Source: Mycobacterium ostraviense
Lineage (GTDB): Bacteria; Actinomycetota; Actinomycetes; Mycobacteriales; Mycobacteriaceae
Direction of reading: 5' to 3'
DNA length: 64,000 bases
NCBI RefSeq assembly: GCF_002705925.1
Contig: NZ_NKRE01000001.1
Coordinates: forward strand, 1-64,000
How positions within the stretch are numbered: the stretch's first letter is position 1; every line of letters begins with the position of its first letter. The notes beneath the pieces were generated by a model. The model did no database searches. It had not been told where the DNA came from and saw only the letters and a list, made by a program, of their open reading frames with translations. Positions 63,459 through 64,000 of the stretch are shown in pieces. A program made the translations under genes and the position numbers.

Positions 63459-64000
63459 CTAAAAGGTTCCGCCGTCCGGTATCACAATCTGCTCGCCCTC
63501 GTCGCGAGTCATTGCCGCACTTGGGGATTGGCCGTCGACAGCCGTCGCCTTGATCTGGCGGACCAACTTGATCAGCATCTCGGCTGCCCAGAAGACGTCC
63601 GGCGCCAGATCGCGGAAGATCGGCGTCTTCGAGGCCTTCGACCGGGTCGCGATCCTGGCGAAGGCGCCGGCACTCCCCGCTCTCGGCATTCCCGGCGGCA
63701 GATACTCGGCGCTGGTGTCCCGGACGGTTGAAAGCCACTCCTGCGCGGCCGCTGCCCGATCGGCTGGTGTCTGGGCGACCGCGATGCCCTCGATCCGCGA
63801 CACCACGTCGGGGTTCGACCACCCATTGAGGATGAAATCGCGGAGCAGGCCGACCCCGGAAAGCTGCACGATCCCGCCGGCCGGGTCTTGCGAATTGCCG
63901 TCATAGAGCGCACGCAGCACCTGATACGGGCGCAGGGAACGCATCACCGGGGGATCTTGGGATTGCGCGATCGCCAGCAATACCCCCTCCAGCACCGCTG
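63459..64000 (-). CDS. C-terminal part of the first visible gene of the GAP1 operon (runs off the edge)
   Basis: The frame is open to the right edge, so only the last 179 codons or so are in the window. Seen are LEGVLLAIAQSQDPPVMRSL, RPYQVLRALYDGNSQDPAGG, a Pro-rich middle (YLPPGMPRAGSAGAF) and RDLAPDVFWAAEMLIKLVRQ. In related actinobacterial clusters the gene in this place often encodes a large tubulin-like protein; that identity is only suggested by context and by faint resemblance of its C-terminus, because the GTP-binding part lies outside. It is coupled to the membrane protein by a 2-nt gap. Confidence 0.6.
   Translation of the reverse strand, partial: AVLEGVLLAIAQSQDPPVMRSLRPYQVLRALYDGNSQDPAGGIVQLSGVGLLRDFILNGWSNPDVVSRIEGIAVAQTPADRAAAAQEWLSTVRDTSAEYLPPGMPRAGSAGAFARIATRSKASKTPIFRDLAPDVFWAAEMLIKLVRQIKATAVDGQSPSAAMTRDEGEQIVIPDGGTF

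Overview
The window comes from a high-GC Mycobacterium, most likely a slow grower. This rests on a PE gene, a PPE gene, a mycolic-acid methyltransferase, PknF with its FHA-ABC exporter partner, a pknE relic, a 13E12-type HNH gene carrying a perfect mycobacterial SOS box, and several small secreted proteins of mycobacterial type. I do not try to name the species.

Layout. 1-9.7 kb: a frameshifted secreted-protein gene, an IS1380-type transposase scrap, a DUF35/thiolase pair, a NYN-LOTUS protein, the SOS-box HNH gene, an O-methyltransferase/SDR pair and a FabG3-like SDR. 10.0-12.8 kb: a PE pseudogene split by a 1967-bp IS21-family element with 25-bp inverted ends and a 6-bp target duplication; the element has an internal deletion that removes nearly all of istB. 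13-24 kb: a CBS protein, a three-gene catabolic operon (acyl-CoA ligase, class II aldolase, amidohydrolase), a GNAT, the FHA-ABC exporter (Rv1747-like), a small secreted Cys protein, PknF and an HSL-type esterase. 24-34 kb: an NRAMP-like transporter with unusual metal motifs, an SDR, a flavin reductase, a 1701-aa PPE protein with atypical repeats and a DUF4185 exported protein. 34-42 kb: a wrecked tex gene, a TrkA-type K+ regulator, a CPA1 antiporter, an MmaA2-like methyltransferase and a wrecked pknE. 42-53 kb: a hypothetical protein, an MFS transporter, an SCO6745-like protein, glycogen phosphorylase, an exported protein, two frameshifted genes and a low-GC GH3 beta-glucosidase that looks foreign.

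53-64 kb is the most interesting part. Six genes on the minus strand are tightly coupled by 4-nt ATGA overlaps, a 1-nt TGATG overlap or 2-nt gaps. In transcription order they are: a protein running off the right edge, a large membrane protein, a fibronectin-III-like protein, a GAP1-type GTPase-associated protein, a von Willebrand A protein with a MIDAS motif, and a zinc-ribbon GTPase. A PknH-type sensor-domain membrane protein lies just downstream. The set resembles the GTPase-centred conflict or signalling systems known only from comparative genomics.

Decay is unusually common: at least eight damaged genes or gene scraps in 64 kb, several with multiple independent lesions. The lineage may be undergoing gene loss, which has removed PknE while keeping PknF and its exporter.
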